From NCBI GenBank assembly GCA_040112665.1, contig CP157796.1:436813-500812 (forward strand): a stretch of DNA of 64,000 nt, written 5' to 3'. The stretch's first letter is position 1; every line of letters starts with the position of its first letter. Below the pieces are notes generated by a model. It saw only the letters and a list, made by a program, of their open reading frames with translations. It was not told the DNA's origin and did no database searches. The DNA is from Oceanicaulis sp. GTDB taxonomy: Bacteria > Pseudomonadota > Alphaproteobacteria > Caulobacterales > Maricaulaceae. A program made the position numbers and the translations under genes. Positions 1 to 10,622 of this stretch are shown here, in pieces.

Positions 1-375
1 CAGGCTGGTCGGGAACAGATCGAGCGGGACCGCGCGGCGGAAGGGCTCGGGGCTGGCCAGAGGCGAGCCGTTGATCAGCGTGTTGGAGTACCGCTCGTTC
101 AGGCCGCGGACGATCACGAACCGGCCGTCCTGAACCGCGAGGCCGGTCACCCGGCCAAGAGCGGCGGCGATGTCTGAGTCGCCGGTGACGGCGAAATCTT
201 CGGCGTCCAGGAAGCTCGAGACCTCGGAGGTCACGCGCTTTTCTTCCGGGACGTACTGGTAGCGAACGACGATCACGTCGTCCGTCTGAACTTCTTGCGC
301 AAGCGCGGAGCCGACCGAGACCAGTCCAGTGGTCGCCAGCAGGGCCGCCGAGAGCGCGATGCGATTGCCGTTCAT
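1..375 (-). CDS. TonB-dependent receptor, N-terminal fragment (cut by window edge)
   Basis: Only the first 125 codons are present; the gene runs off the left edge. Residues 1-26 form a signal peptide ending in an Ala-Leu-Ala cleavage site. A short DDVIVV stretch just after it (about residues 32-37) looks like a TonB box, and residues 45-125 match the start of a plug domain, including the IVRGLNERY and LINGSPLASPEP stretches typical of TonB-dependent outer-membrane receptors. The family imports large or scarce ligands (siderophores, glycans, cobalamin) with energy from TonB-ExbBD; the ligand cannot be told from this fragment. It lies 79 bp downstream of the beta-helix lipoprotein on the same strand, so the two are probably co-transcribed and act together at the cell surface (inference). 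Confidence 0.88.
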   Translation of the reverse strand, partial: MNGNRIALSAALLATTGLVSVGSALAQEVQTDDVIVVRYQYVPEEKRVTSEVSSFLDAEDFAVTGDSDIAAALGRVTGLAVQDGRFVIVRGLNERYSNTLINGSPLASPEPFRRAVPLDLFPTSL

Positions 376-454
376 GTTGATCACCTATGTGTTTTGCATC
401 GCTGACGCGGAAGACGTGGAGCCCGCCCCGGGGCGGGCCGGGCTCCACCGGTCC

Positions 455-3307
<2,853 letters not shown>

Positions 3308-3626
3308 GAGGTACCCCCCGAGAGGTTTGTTGGCGCTGAACTCGGACGCGCCGTGGCCCCCTCGGCGAGGGCTACGGGCGATCGGGGCGGAAAAGACCGC
3401 ATGTTTGTTACGCCCAATTCGCAAATCGATGACGGGGCGATGACACCTCAAGATGAACGGGTTCAGCATCAGGCGATGCAGCCGGACGCGTACTGTCAAC
3501 CCGGCGGATTCATCTGCAGGACAAAGCGATCAGCGCGGTGTGGCGCCCGTGCAAGATCACCTTCGGGAATATGTGAAATTTGAATGACACGCGCTGTTTG
3601 CGCGCGTCCGGGCGGGGGTGAGCGCC
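3308..3626. other. 319-bp intergenic region
   Basis: This holds the leader and presumably the promoter of the minus-strand lipoprotein/TonB receptor unit on its left, and the end of the sulfur operon on its right. A GGGGGG-TACCTC stretch lies directly upstream of the lipoprotein start. I see no confident -35/-10 pair, RNA gene or small coding region with a ribosome-binding site. A short hairpin near 3589-3607 is listed separately. Confidence 0.6.
3589..3607 (-). terminator. Weak hairpin downstream of the SulP gene
   Basis: Arms ACGCGC (3589-3594) and GCGCGT (3602-3607) enclose a 7-nt loop, 20 bp past the stop codon of the SulP gene. There is no strong T-run on the minus strand, so any terminator activity would be weak or Rho-assisted. 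Listed because it falls where the sulfur operon should end. Confidence 0.3.
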
Positions 3627-5384
3627 CTATTCGGCGATCTGGGGCGCGCCGGCGGGTCGCGCCGCCCGGCCCGCCGAGTCGGGATCGAGCTCGGCCACTG
3701 CGGCGTACTGGCTGAGGAAGACCTTCCCCGTCAGCGCCTCGAGGAAATGGCTGCGCTTGAGCGCGTCCATGACCGGCCCCTTCACCTCCGACAGATGCAG
3801 CGTCACGCCCGAATCGGCGAGGCGCTGGTTGATCGCTTCGAGGCTTTCGAGCGCGGAGATGTCGATCGCGTTCACTGCCGGGCACATCAGGATGAAGTGC
3901 GCCACCGAAGGGTTTTCCGCCACCAGCGCATAGACCCGGTCTTCGAGATAGCGGGCGTTGGCGAAGTAAAGACTCTCGTCGACCCTGAGCGTCACGATTT
4001 TCGGCGAGGTGATCACCGAGTGGCGCTCAACATTCCTGAAATGCTCGGTGCCGGCGACCTGGCCCACGATCGCGGTGTGCGGCCGGCTGGTCCGGTAAAG
4101 ATGCAGCGCCAGCGACAGGATCACGCCTGCGGTCACCCCGGTCTCCACCCCGAACCCCAGCGTCAGGGCGATCGTCGTGGCCATCGCTGCGAAGTCGGTC
4201 TTCGAATAGCGGAAGGCGCGCCGCAGCGCTCCGAAATCAACCAGGCTCAGCACCGCCACGATGATCGTCGCGGCCAGCACCGCCACCGGCAGGTCGTGCA
4301 GGAGCGGGGTGAGAAACAGCGTCGCCACCGCGATGCCCACCGCAGTGAACGCGCCCGCCGCCGGGGTCGCCGCGCCGGCGTCGAAATTGACCACCGAGCG
4401 GGCGAAGCCGCCGGTCACGGGATATCCCCCGGAGAAGGCGGCGGACAGATTCGCCGCGCCCAGGCCCACCAGCTCCTGATCGGGATCGATGCGCTGGCGT
4501 TTCTTCGCAGCGAGGGTCTGGGCGACCGAGACCGATTCCACGAACCCGATGATCGAGATCAGCACCGCCGGACCGATGAACGCGCCCAGAAGCGCGAGAT
4601 CGACGCTCGGCGTGGTGAAGGGCGGCAGACCTTTCGGCACCGCGCCGACGAGCGCTACGCCCGCCGCGCCCAGATCGAAAAGCTTCACCGCGAGGATGGA
4701 GACCGCCACCGCGAAGACGGGGCCGGCCTTGGTGATGATGTCCGCAACGCGCGCAGGCGCGCCCAGACGCTTCAAGAGCGGCTTCAGCCCCGAGCGCACC
4801 CAGAACAGGAAGACCGCCGCGCTCGCGCCGATCACGAGCGTCGGCCAGTGGGTCTCGCCGACATGCGCGCCCAGGCTCAAAGCCAGGTGATAGAGATCAT
4901 GGCCGTGCGCCTCGATCCCCAGAACATGCTTGAGCTGGCTGGCCGCGATGATCAGCCCGGACGCGGTGATGAAGCCCGAGATCACGGGGTGGCTGAGGAA
5001 GTTCGCGATGAAGCCCAGCCGGAACAGCCCCATCACCATCAGGAACACGCCCGACAGGAAGGCCAGCGTGATCGCGGCCGTGGCGTAGCCCATCGTGCCG
5101 GTCTCTGCGACCTGTCCCACCGCCGCCGCGGTCATCAGCGAGACCACCGCGACCGGGCCGACCGCCAGCGCCCGGCTGGTTCCGAAGACCGCATAGGCGA
5201 TCAGCGGCAGGATCGAGGCGTAGAGCCCCGCCTCCGGCGGCAGGCCCGCGAGCAGCGCATAGGCCAGCGATTGCGGGATCAGCATGATGGTGACGATCAC
5301 CGCCGCCATCATGTCCTCGCCGAAGGTCGCGCCGTCATAGCGGCGGCCCCAGTCCAGGATCGGTACGTATTTCGACAGCCGCAC
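3627..5384 (-). CDS. SulP-family anion transporter with C-terminal STAS domain
   Basis: A 585-residue inner-membrane protein. The SulP signature region (PQSLAYALLAGLPPEAGLYAS, about residues 37-58) and the following YAVFGTSRALAVGPVA motif are clear, followed by about 10-12 hydrophobic segments up to residue ~440. A cytoplasmic STAS domain occupies about residues 455-570, with the conserved DISALESL loop. SulP proteins move sulfate, bicarbonate or related oxyanions. As last gene of the persulfide oxidation operon, 46 bp behind the SQR fusion, it may export sulfite/sulfate produced from sulfide oxidation or take up sulfate; direction and substrate are inference. Bicarbonate or another anion remains possible. 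Confidence 0.88.
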   Translation of the reverse strand: MRLSKYVPILDWGRRYDGATFGEDMMAAVIVTIMLIPQSLAYALLAGLPPEAGLYASILPLIAYAVFGTSRALAVGPVAVVSLMTAAAVGQVAETGTMGYATAAITLAFLSGVFLMVMGLFRLGFIANFLSHPVISGFITASGLIIAASQLKHVLGIEAHGHDLYHLALSLGAHVGETHWPTLVIGASAAVFLFWVRSGLKPLLKRLGAPARVADIITKAGPVFAVAVSILAVKLFDLGAAGVALVGAVPKGLPPFTTPSVDLALLGAFIGPAVLISIIGFVESVSVAQTLAAKKRQRIDPDQELVGLGAANLSAAFSGGYPVTGGFARSVVNFDAGAATPAAGAFTAVGIAVATLFLTPLLHDLPVAVLAATIIVAVLSLVDFGALRRAFRYSKTDFAAMATTIALTLGFGVETGVTAGVILSLALHLYRTSRPHTAIVGQVAGTEHFRNVERHSVITSPKIVTLRVDESLYFANARYLEDRVYALVAENPSVAHFILMCPAVNAIDISALESLEAINQRLADSGVTLHLSEVKGPVMDALKRSHFLEALTGKVFLSQYAAVAELDPDSAGRAARPAGAPQIAE

Positions 5385-5430
5385 GGTGGGGAGACTTTCC
5401 AGCTACGGGTTCGCTGCGGGTGGGACGGCC

Positions 5431-7185
5431 TCAGGCCGCCTTGCCGGCCTTGGCCTGCTCGCCGCAGGCGTCGGGCGCGTCGCGGCTGGCCGGATCGTGG
5501 GGCAGCACGTCGAGCTTCATCATCCACTCCTTGCCGCGCAGCATGGCGTCGAAATAGATCGACGGCAGCATCTTCTCCTTGAGGAACCAGGCGAGCCGGG
5601 TCGGCTTCGTGCCGTCCACCACCCATTTGGGGAAGGTCGGCAGGAGCTTTCCGCCGTATCCGAACTCGGCGAGCACGATCTTGCCGCGCTCCACGGTCAG
5701 CGGGCACGAGCCGTAGCCGTTATAGACCGCGCGCGGGGACTTGCCCTCGAGCACGGCGGCGACGTTCTCGGCCACGACCGGCGCCTGGGCGCGCACCGCC
5801 GCGGCGGTCTTCGCGTTCGGCGCCGAGCAGGCGTCGCCCAGCGCGAAGACGTTTCCGTAGACCGTGTGCTGCAGGGTTTCGGGCGAGACGGAGATCCAGC
5901 CGCCTTCGCCCGCGAGCGGGCTCCGAGCCACGAAATCGGGCGCGGTCTGCGGCGGGCAGACATGCAGCATCTCGAAATCGCGCTCGACATGGACCGGGCC
6001 GTTATCGCCCGCGCGTTCAAAGGTGGCGATCTTCTTCTCGCCGTCGACCGCGACCAGCTTCGAGCCGAAATTGAGATCGATCCCGTAGCGCTCGACATAC
6101 TCCATCAGCGCGGGGACGTAGTCGGGCACGCCGAACAGGACCGGGCCGGCGTTGTGGAACTCGACGTCGATGTCGGAGAGCACGCCCTTGCGGGTCCAGG
6201 CGTCGCAGCTGAGATACATCGCCTTCTGCGGCGCGCCGGCGCATTTGATCGGCATGGGCGGCTGGGTGAACAGCGCCCGGCCCTTCCGGGTCGCCTGCAC
6301 CAGATCCCAGGTGTAGGGCGCGAGATCGAACAGATAGTTCGAGGTCACCCCGTTCCTGCCGAGCGCGGACTTCAGACCGTCGATCCGGTCCCAGTCGAGC
6401 TTGATGCCCGGCGCGGCGATCAGCGCCTTGTATTCAAGACGCGAGCCGTCCTCGAGCACGACCTGGCGGCGCTCGGGGTCGAAGCTCGAAACCGCGGTGC
6501 GGATCCAGCTCGCCGCCTCGGGCATGAGTTCGGCCATGGGCCGCTCGGTGTCGTGACGGTCGAACACGCCGCCGCCGACCAGCGTCCAGCCGGGCTGGTA
6601 GTAATGCACCTCGCGCGGCTCGACGATGGCGAGGCTGAGCTGCGGCCGGCGCTTCAGGAGGCTCGCCGCCGCGGCGATGCCGCCCGCCCCGCCGCCGACG
6701 ACCACCACGTCGAAGGCGCGCGCCTCTTCAGGCGCGGCGCGGTGCGCGCCGGCCTTGGCGCGATTGCGCAGCCGGCTTTCCAGCCGGGGCTTGAGCGAGG
6801 CGAGATCATAACCCGCCGCGCCAGCCGCACCGATCAGCGCGTCCGCATCGACATGGCGGGCTTCAGACAGCGCCCACAGCGTCGCCGAGCGCGTGCCTGT
6901 GCGGCAATAGGCCAGGACCGGCCCGGTCACCTCTTCCATCGCGGTTTCGAACGCGGCGACGTCGTCGTCGGAAATCTTGCCGCCGACCACGGGGATGTGA
7001 CGGTAATCGAGACCCGACGCCGCTGCGGCGGCCTCGATCTCGGCGGAGGTCGGCTGGCCGTCCTCCTCGCCGTCGGGGCGGTTGTTGATGATCGCCTTGA
7101 ACCCCCGGCTCGCCGCAGCGCCGACATCGGCGGGGCTCAGCTGCGGGCTGACGGTGAAGAAGGGCGAGATCTGTTTGAGGTCCAT
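5431..7185 (-). CDS. DUF442 (phosphatase/rhodanese-like) domain fused to type II sulfide:quinone oxidoreductase
   Basis: A 584-residue fusion. Residues 1-~115 form a DUF442/protein-tyrosine-phosphatase-like domain with the active-site loop C94-R-T-G-T-R99, found in sulfur-transfer proteins. Residues ~157-584 form a FAD-dependent SQR-like oxidoreductase: GGGAGG dinucleotide motif at 164-169, the PIKCAGAPQK motif carrying C315, and GDAC with C453 just before a SAPNAKTAAAVRAQ stretch. C315 and C453 match the two redox cysteines of type II (mitochondrial-like) SQR. The enzyme should oxidise sulfide to protein persulfide and pass electrons to quinone; the N-terminal domain could receive or relay the sulfane sulfur (inference). 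It sits 62 bp downstream of the persulfide dioxygenase gene. In the known Blh protein DUF442 is fused to the dioxygenase instead, so the domain has moved partner here. Confidence 0.88.
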   Translation of the reverse strand: MDLKQISPFFTVSPQLSPADVGAAASRGFKAIINNRPDGEEDGQPTSAEIEAAAAASGLDYRHIPVVGGKISDDDVAAFETAMEEVTGPVLAYCRTGTRSATLWALSEARHVDADALIGAAGAAGYDLASLKPRLESRLRNRAKAGAHRAAPEEARAFDVVVVGGGAGGIAAAASLLKRRPQLSLAIVEPREVHYYQPGWTLVGGGVFDRHDTERPMAELMPEAASWIRTAVSSFDPERRQVVLEDGSRLEYKALIAAPGIKLDWDRIDGLKSALGRNGVTSNYLFDLAPYTWDLVQATRKGRALFTQPPMPIKCAGAPQKAMYLSCDAWTRKGVLSDIDVEFHNAGPVLFGVPDYVPALMEYVERYGIDLNFGSKLVAVDGEKKIATFERAGDNGPVHVERDFEMLHVCPPQTAPDFVARSPLAGEGGWISVSPETLQHTVYGNVFALGDACSAPNAKTAAAVRAQAPVVAENVAAVLEGKSPRAVYNGYGSCPLTVERGKIVLAEFGYGGKLLPTFPKWVVDGTKPTRLAWFLKEKMLPSIYFDAMLRGKEWMMKLDVLPHDPASRDAPDACGEQAKAGKAA

Positions 7186-7247
7186 GGCGTCCTCCCCGGA
7201 CGGTCGGCCCGGCGGTCGCGCCGCCGGGCTCTTTTCATGCGCGCGCC

Positions 7248-8117
7248 TTAAAGCGCGTCGATCGGCATTTTCAGATAGGTGACGCCGTTATCGTCGGCGG
7301 GCGGCATGTGGCCGGCGCGCATGTTCACCTGCACGCTGGGCAGGATCAGGCGCGGCATGTCGAGCTTGGCGTCGCGCTCGGTGCGCATTTTCACGAACGC
7401 CTCCTCGGTCGCGCCGCCGCCGACATGGATGTTGTTCGCCTTCTCCTCGCCCACCGTGGTCTCCCAGGCGAACTCGTCGCGGCCCGGCGCCTTGTAGTCA
7501 TGGCACATGAACAGGCGCGTCTCTTCGGGAAGGGCGAAGATCTTCTGGATCGAGCGGTAGAGCTCGCGCGCGTCGCCGCCGGGGAAGTCGCAGCGGGCGG
7601 TCCCGAAATCGGGCATGAACAGCGTGTCGCCGACGAACCCTGCGTCGCCGATCACGAAGGTCATGCAGGCCGGGGTGTGGCCCGGCGTATGGATCGCCTT
7701 GGCCTGGATCGAGCCCACGGCGAACTGCTCGCCGTCCTCGAACAGGTGATCGAACTGGGAGCCGTCGCGGGCGAATTCGGTGCCGGCGTTGAACACCTTC
7801 CCGAACACGTCCTGCACGGTCCTGATGTTCGACCCGATCGCCAGCGTCCCGCCGAGCTTCTCCTTCAGATAGGGCGCGGCGGAGAGATGGTCGGCGTGCA
7901 CATGGGTCTCGAGGATCCACTCCACGTCCAGGCCCTGCTCGGTCACATAGGCGATGATCTCGTCCGCGCTCGTTTTCGAGGTGCGGCCCGAGGCCGGACA
8001 GTAATTGAGCACGGAATCGATGATCGCCGCCTTCTTCGTGGCCGGATCGGAGACGACGTAGCTGAAGGTGAAGGTGGGCTCGTCGAAGAACATCTTCACG
8101 TCAGGTCTGGCGGTCAT
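7248..8117 (-). CDS. blh: Persulfide dioxygenase-like metallo-beta-lactamase-fold hydrolase (ETHE1/Blh type)
   Basis: A 289-residue MBL-fold protein. The metal motif H72-V-H74-A-D76-H77 is intact, a further ligand lies in HTPGHTPACM, and GDTLFMPDFGTARCDFPGGDA matches the ETHE1/Blh group, where a mononuclear iron oxidises glutathione persulfide to sulfite. The MCHDY motif near residue 205 supplies another ligand. It follows the ArsR-type regulator by 15 bp and precedes the SQR fusion, the arrangement expected of a sulfide detoxification operon: SQR makes persulfide and this enzyme oxidises it. Compared with the Blh of Xylella and Agrobacterium it lacks the N-terminal DUF442 domain, which is found on the neighbouring SQR. 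Confidence 0.9.
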   Translation of the reverse strand: MTARPDVKMFFDEPTFTFSYVVSDPATKKAAIIDSVLNYCPASGRTSKTSADEIIAYVTEQGLDVEWILETHVHADHLSAAPYLKEKLGGTLAIGSNIRTVQDVFGKVFNAGTEFARDGSQFDHLFEDGEQFAVGSIQAKAIHTPGHTPACMTFVIGDAGFVGDTLFMPDFGTARCDFPGGDARELYRSIQKIFALPEETRLFMCHDYKAPGRDEFAWETTVGEEKANNIHVGGGATEEAFVKMRTERDAKLDMPRLILPSVQVNMRAGHMPPADDNGVTYLKMPIDAL

Positions 8118-8132
8118 GTGGACCTCCCTTGG

Positions 8133-8462
8133 TTATCGGTCGGAGCCGGGTTCGAGATCCGGTCCGAAGGCGGCGCACAGGGCGCCCATGAGTTTGCGGA
8201 CCCGGCCGTCGGCCAGGGAATAGAAGACCTGCTTGGCTTCGCGGCGGGTGGTCACCAGACCTTCCGCGCGCAGCCGGGCGAGATCGCGCGACAGGTTGGG
8301 CTGGCGCACCCCGGTGCGCGCCTCGATATCGGAAACCGAGCGCTCGCCCTCCATCAATTCGCACGCGATCAGCAGCCGGCCGGGATGGGACAGCAGCTTT
8401 AAAAGGCCCGCCACCTCTTCGGCGCGCGGCCTCAGCTCTGCAATGTCGATCGTCGGGATCAT
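8133..8462 (-). CDS. ArsR-family thiol-sensing regulator (BigR/SqrR type)
   Basis: A 109-residue winged-helix repressor from the chosen start (MIPTID). The ArsR helix-turn-helix covers about residues 38-75 (VSDIEARTGVRQPNLSRDL). Two cysteines, C34 (LLIACELMEGE) and C96 (MGALCAAF), match in position and spacing the pair that forms an intramolecular tetrasulfide in SqrR or a disulfide in BigR. So it should repress the operon until persulfides accumulate. A start 19 codons upstream (8519) would lie inside the operator palindrome and upstream of the likely transcription start (-10 TATGAT at 8508-8513), and lacks a ribosome-binding site, so I prefer 8462. First gene of the arsR-blh-sqr-sulP operon. 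Confidence 0.88.
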   Translation of the reverse strand: MIPTIDIAELRPRAEEVAGLLKLLSHPGRLLIACELMEGERSVSDIEARTGVRQPNLSRDLARLRAEGLVTTRREAKQVFYSLADGRVRKLMGALCAAFGPDLEPGSDR

Positions 8463-8507
8463 CTCGCCTGACGCCTTTTCATCGGTCGCGGACTTGCGCG
8501 ACGCCGC

Positions 8508-8534
8508 ATCATATATCATTTTCGATAATTGATA
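8508..8534 (-). promoter_or_regulatory. Operator/promoter of the sulfur regulon
   Basis: An AT-rich 21-bp imperfect palindrome at 8514-8534 has arms TATCAtTT and AAtTGATA, standing out in a GC-rich background. On the minus strand a -10-like TATGAT lies at 8508-8513, with a TTATCA -35-like element inside the palindrome, so a bound repressor would occlude the promoter. It is placed between the regulator gene and the divergent YeeE/YedE genes, so it can serve both directions. The assignment to the ArsR protein is inference from position. Confidence 0.68.
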
Positions 8535-8640
8535 AGTGAGGAGCCGGCGCGCAAGCCCCGGCGCTGAACAAAGCAGCGAAAATCCCCAATGACCATGGGG
8601 CGTTTTCGCCGGTGCGACGCACTGTCACAGAGGATGAGAC

Positions 8641-9066
8641 ATGGACTACGCCACCCCCTTCACCCCGGTCACCGCGCTGATCGGCGGCGGCCTGATCGGG
8701 CTTTCCGCGGTGATCCTGATGGCCGCGAACGGCCGCATCGCGGGCATTTCCGGCATCGCCGGCGGGCTGATCGGGCCCGGGACCGGAGACCGCGCCTGGC
8801 GCGCCGCCTTCATCGCCGGGCTGATCGCCGCGCCGCTTATTTACATGGCGTTCGGTCCCGCGATCGAGATCGCCGTCCCCGCCTCCACCCCGCTGCTGAT
8901 CGCCGCAGGCCTGCTGGTCGGGATCGGCACGCAGATGGGATCGGGCTGCACCTCGGGGCACGGCGTGTGCGGGATCTCCCGGCTCTCGCCGCGCGGGATC
9001 GCAGCGACCGCCACTTTCATGGCGACCGGCGCGATCGCGGTCTTCCTCGTCCGTCACGTTTTCTAG
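8641..9066 (+). CDS. YeeE/YedE (DUF395) family transporter, first half
   Basis: A 141-residue membrane protein with about four transmembrane segments. The hallmark [12 protein letters not shown] motif (about residues 100-111) carries the conserved cysteine of YeeE/YedE sulfur-compound transporters (thiosulfate or related). This is a half-size protein; the second half is the next gene. BigR operons in other Proteobacteria also carry paired YeeE-type genes, so a sulfur uptake or efflux role fits. It starts about 105 bp from the shared operator on the divergent strand. Confidence 0.88.
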   Translation: MDYATPFTPVTALIGGGLIGLSAVILMAANGRIAGISGIAGGLIGPGTGDRAWRAAFIAGLIAAPLIYMAFGPAIEIAVPASTPLLIAAGLLVGIGTQMGSGCTSGHGVCGISRLSPRGIAATATFMATGAIAVFLVRHVF

Positions 9067-9077
9067 GAGACCCGAAC

Positions 9078-9488
9078 ATGGCCAGACTTCTTTCAAGCCT
9101 CCTCGCCGGTCTCGTCTTCGGGCTGGGCCTGGTGATATCCGGCATGGTCAATCCAGCGAAGGTGCAGAACTTTCTCGACGTCTTCGGCGCCTGGGACCCC
9201 TCGCTCGCCCTCGTCATGGGTGCGGCGCTGGTCGTGGCGGGTGTCGGCTACCGGCTGGTGCTCACGCGCGAGCGCCCGCTCTTCGAAGCGAAATTCCAGG
9301 TCCCGGCCCTGACGACGCTCGACGCGAAGCTTCTGGGCGGTGCGGCGATCTTCGGTCTGGGCTGGGGGCTCGCAGGCTTCTGCCCGGGTCCGGCGATCAC
9401 CGCAGGCGCCTTTGGACGGCCGGACGTCTATATCTTCCTCATCGCCATGCTGGCGGGGATCGGAGGCTGGCGCTGGCTCAGGCGCTAG
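9078..9488 (+). CDS. YeeE/YedE (DUF6691-like) family transporter, second half
   Basis: A 136-residue membrane protein with about four transmembrane segments. The paired-half signature FGLGLVISGMVNPAKVQNFLD (residues 13-33) and GLGWGLAGFCPGPAI (about 93-107) with the conserved Cys-Pro-Gly-Pro are present. It starts 11 bp after the first half, preceded by AGGAG at 9066-9070. The two halves presumably form one pore equivalent to full-length YeeE. A sulfur substrate is inferred from the family and the adjacent regulon. Confidence 0.87.
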   Translation: MARLLSSLLAGLVFGLGLVISGMVNPAKVQNFLDVFGAWDPSLALVMGAALVVAGVGYRLVLTRERPLFEAKFQVPALTTLDAKLLGGAAIFGLGWGLAGFCPGPAITAGAFGRPDVYIFLIAMLAGIGGWRWLRR

Positions 9489-9545
9489 GCGACAGACCGG
9501 CCCCGCTGCGCTAGATCGGCTGCAGACCCCGACCGGAGGACGGCC

Positions 9546-10355
9546 ATGGACGCGCCCGCTTTGCTCGCCAGCAATTTCGCGATCATCGCCGCGGTGTTCG
9601 CGCTGCTCTGGGCCATCGCCCAGCTCAATCGCGATCCGAGCTTCGTGGACGCCTTCTGGGCGGGATCGATCACGCTGATGGCGCTGTCGAGCTTCGTGCT
9701 CGCCGACGGGCGGGTCGAGCGCATGGCCCTGATCACCGGGCTGACCGTGCTCTGGGGGGCGAGGCTGGGCGTGCATCTGTTCACGCGCTGGCGGCGCGAG
9801 GGGGCGGACAAGCGCTATGAGAAGCTTCTCAGCGACACGCGGGAAAAGCGCGGCTGGTCGTTTGCGCGCACCACGGCCCTGTTCGTCTTCGCGCCCCAGG
9901 CCGTGCTCGCCTGGGTGTCCAGCCTGCCGGTTCAGCTCGGTCAGCTCGCAGACCAGCCGCCCCTGGGCTGGCTGGCCGCGGCCGGCGCGGCGCTGGCGCT
10001 GTTCGGGATCGCCTACGAGACCGTGGCCGACGCTCAGCTCGCCCGGTTCAAGGCCGATCCGGACAACAAGGGTAAGGTGATGGATCGCGGGCTGTGGGCC
10101 TGGTCGCGCCATCCCAATTATTTCGGAGAGGCGCTGACCTGGTGGGGGATCTGGCTGGTCGCGGCGGAGACCACGCCGGGCCTGTTCGCCGTCATCGGTC
10201 CCGTCTTCGTGACGTTCACGCTGATGAAATGGTCCGGCGCGCCCATGCTCGAGCGCGAGCTGCGGCGCTCGAAGCCAGACTACGCCGCTTATATCGAAAG
10301 AACGCCGGGCTTTTTTCCAAGGCCTCCAAAGCGGCGGCCGGACCGGAACGTCTAG
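9546..10355 (+). CDS. DUF1295 family membrane protein (steroid 5-alpha-reductase/ICMT-like fold)
   Basis: A 269-residue multi-pass membrane protein. Family landmarks: DPSFVDAFWAGS (residues ~30-41), a TRWRREGADKRYEKL segment after TM3, and the C-terminal SRHPNYFGEALTWWGIWL motif (about 187-205) that defines DUF1295 and resembles the cofactor site of steroid reductases and isoprenylcysteine methyltransferases. The protein ends with a basic tail. A reductase or methyltransferase acting on a lipid is plausible, but the substrate is unknown. A GGAGGACGGCC ribosome-binding stretch directly precedes the ATG. It stands 57 bp behind the YeeE/YedE pair and converges, with a 4-bp overlap, on the small minus-strand gene. 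Confidence 0.85.
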   Translation: MDAPALLASNFAIIAAVFALLWAIAQLNRDPSFVDAFWAGSITLMALSSFVLADGRVERMALITGLTVLWGARLGVHLFTRWRREGADKRYEKLLSDTREKRGWSFARTTALFVFAPQAVLAWVSSLPVQLGQLADQPPLGWLAAAGAALALFGIAYETVADAQLARFKADPDNKGKVMDRGLWAWSRHPNYFGEALTWWGIWLVAAETTPGLFAVIGPVFVTFTLMKWSGAPMLERELRRSKPDYAAYIERTPGFFPRPPKRRPDRNV

Positions 10356-10540
10356 GCCGGTTCGATCTCGCCCGGACCGGCGAAGTGCTCGACCAGCGCG
10401 TCGATGCCCGCGCGGAGGTCCGCAGCGGTGTCTTCGCACACGACCATGAAACCGGCGGCCTGCGCCTTGATCTCACCGGGAACGGCGAACCATCCCGCAC
10501 CGAGCAGCGCGACCGCCGCCACACCGTAAATGATCCTCAA
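10352..10540 (-). CDS. Small hypothetical protein with one membrane or signal segment
   Basis: A 62-residue product if translation starts at TTG (10540), which has a strong GGGGAGG ribosome-binding site five bases upstream. The ATG at 10582 has none. Residues 3-17 (IIYGVAAVALLGAGW) form a membrane or signal segment; the rest is acidic, with one Cys and a predicted amphipathic helix (DLRAGIDALVEHFAGP). I do not recognise it. It is last in the minus-strand group behind the 451-residue acidic protein and may belong to the polysaccharide locus (weak inference). The high-quality ribosome-binding site argues that it is translated. Confidence 0.5.
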   Translation of the reverse strand: MRIIYGVAAVALLGAGWFAVPGEIKAQAAGFMVVCEDTAADLRAGIDALVEHFAGPGEIEPA

Positions 10541-10622
10541 AGCGGCCTCCCCAGCCTGCGGAACATGGAGAGACGGTAACATTACATTTCGGTCATGAAC
10601 AAGCGCGGTGTTTCAAACCGGC

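Noticed and set aside
3618..7251. Long plus-strand frames antisense to the SulP and SQR genes
   Set aside because: Translations are Arg/Asp/His-rich shadows; the minus-strand products have full catalytic motifs.
8463..8519. Longer ArsR-type regulator beginning at 8519
   Set aside because: The start codon lies inside the operator palindrome and upstream of a TATGAT -10 element, without a ribosome-binding site.
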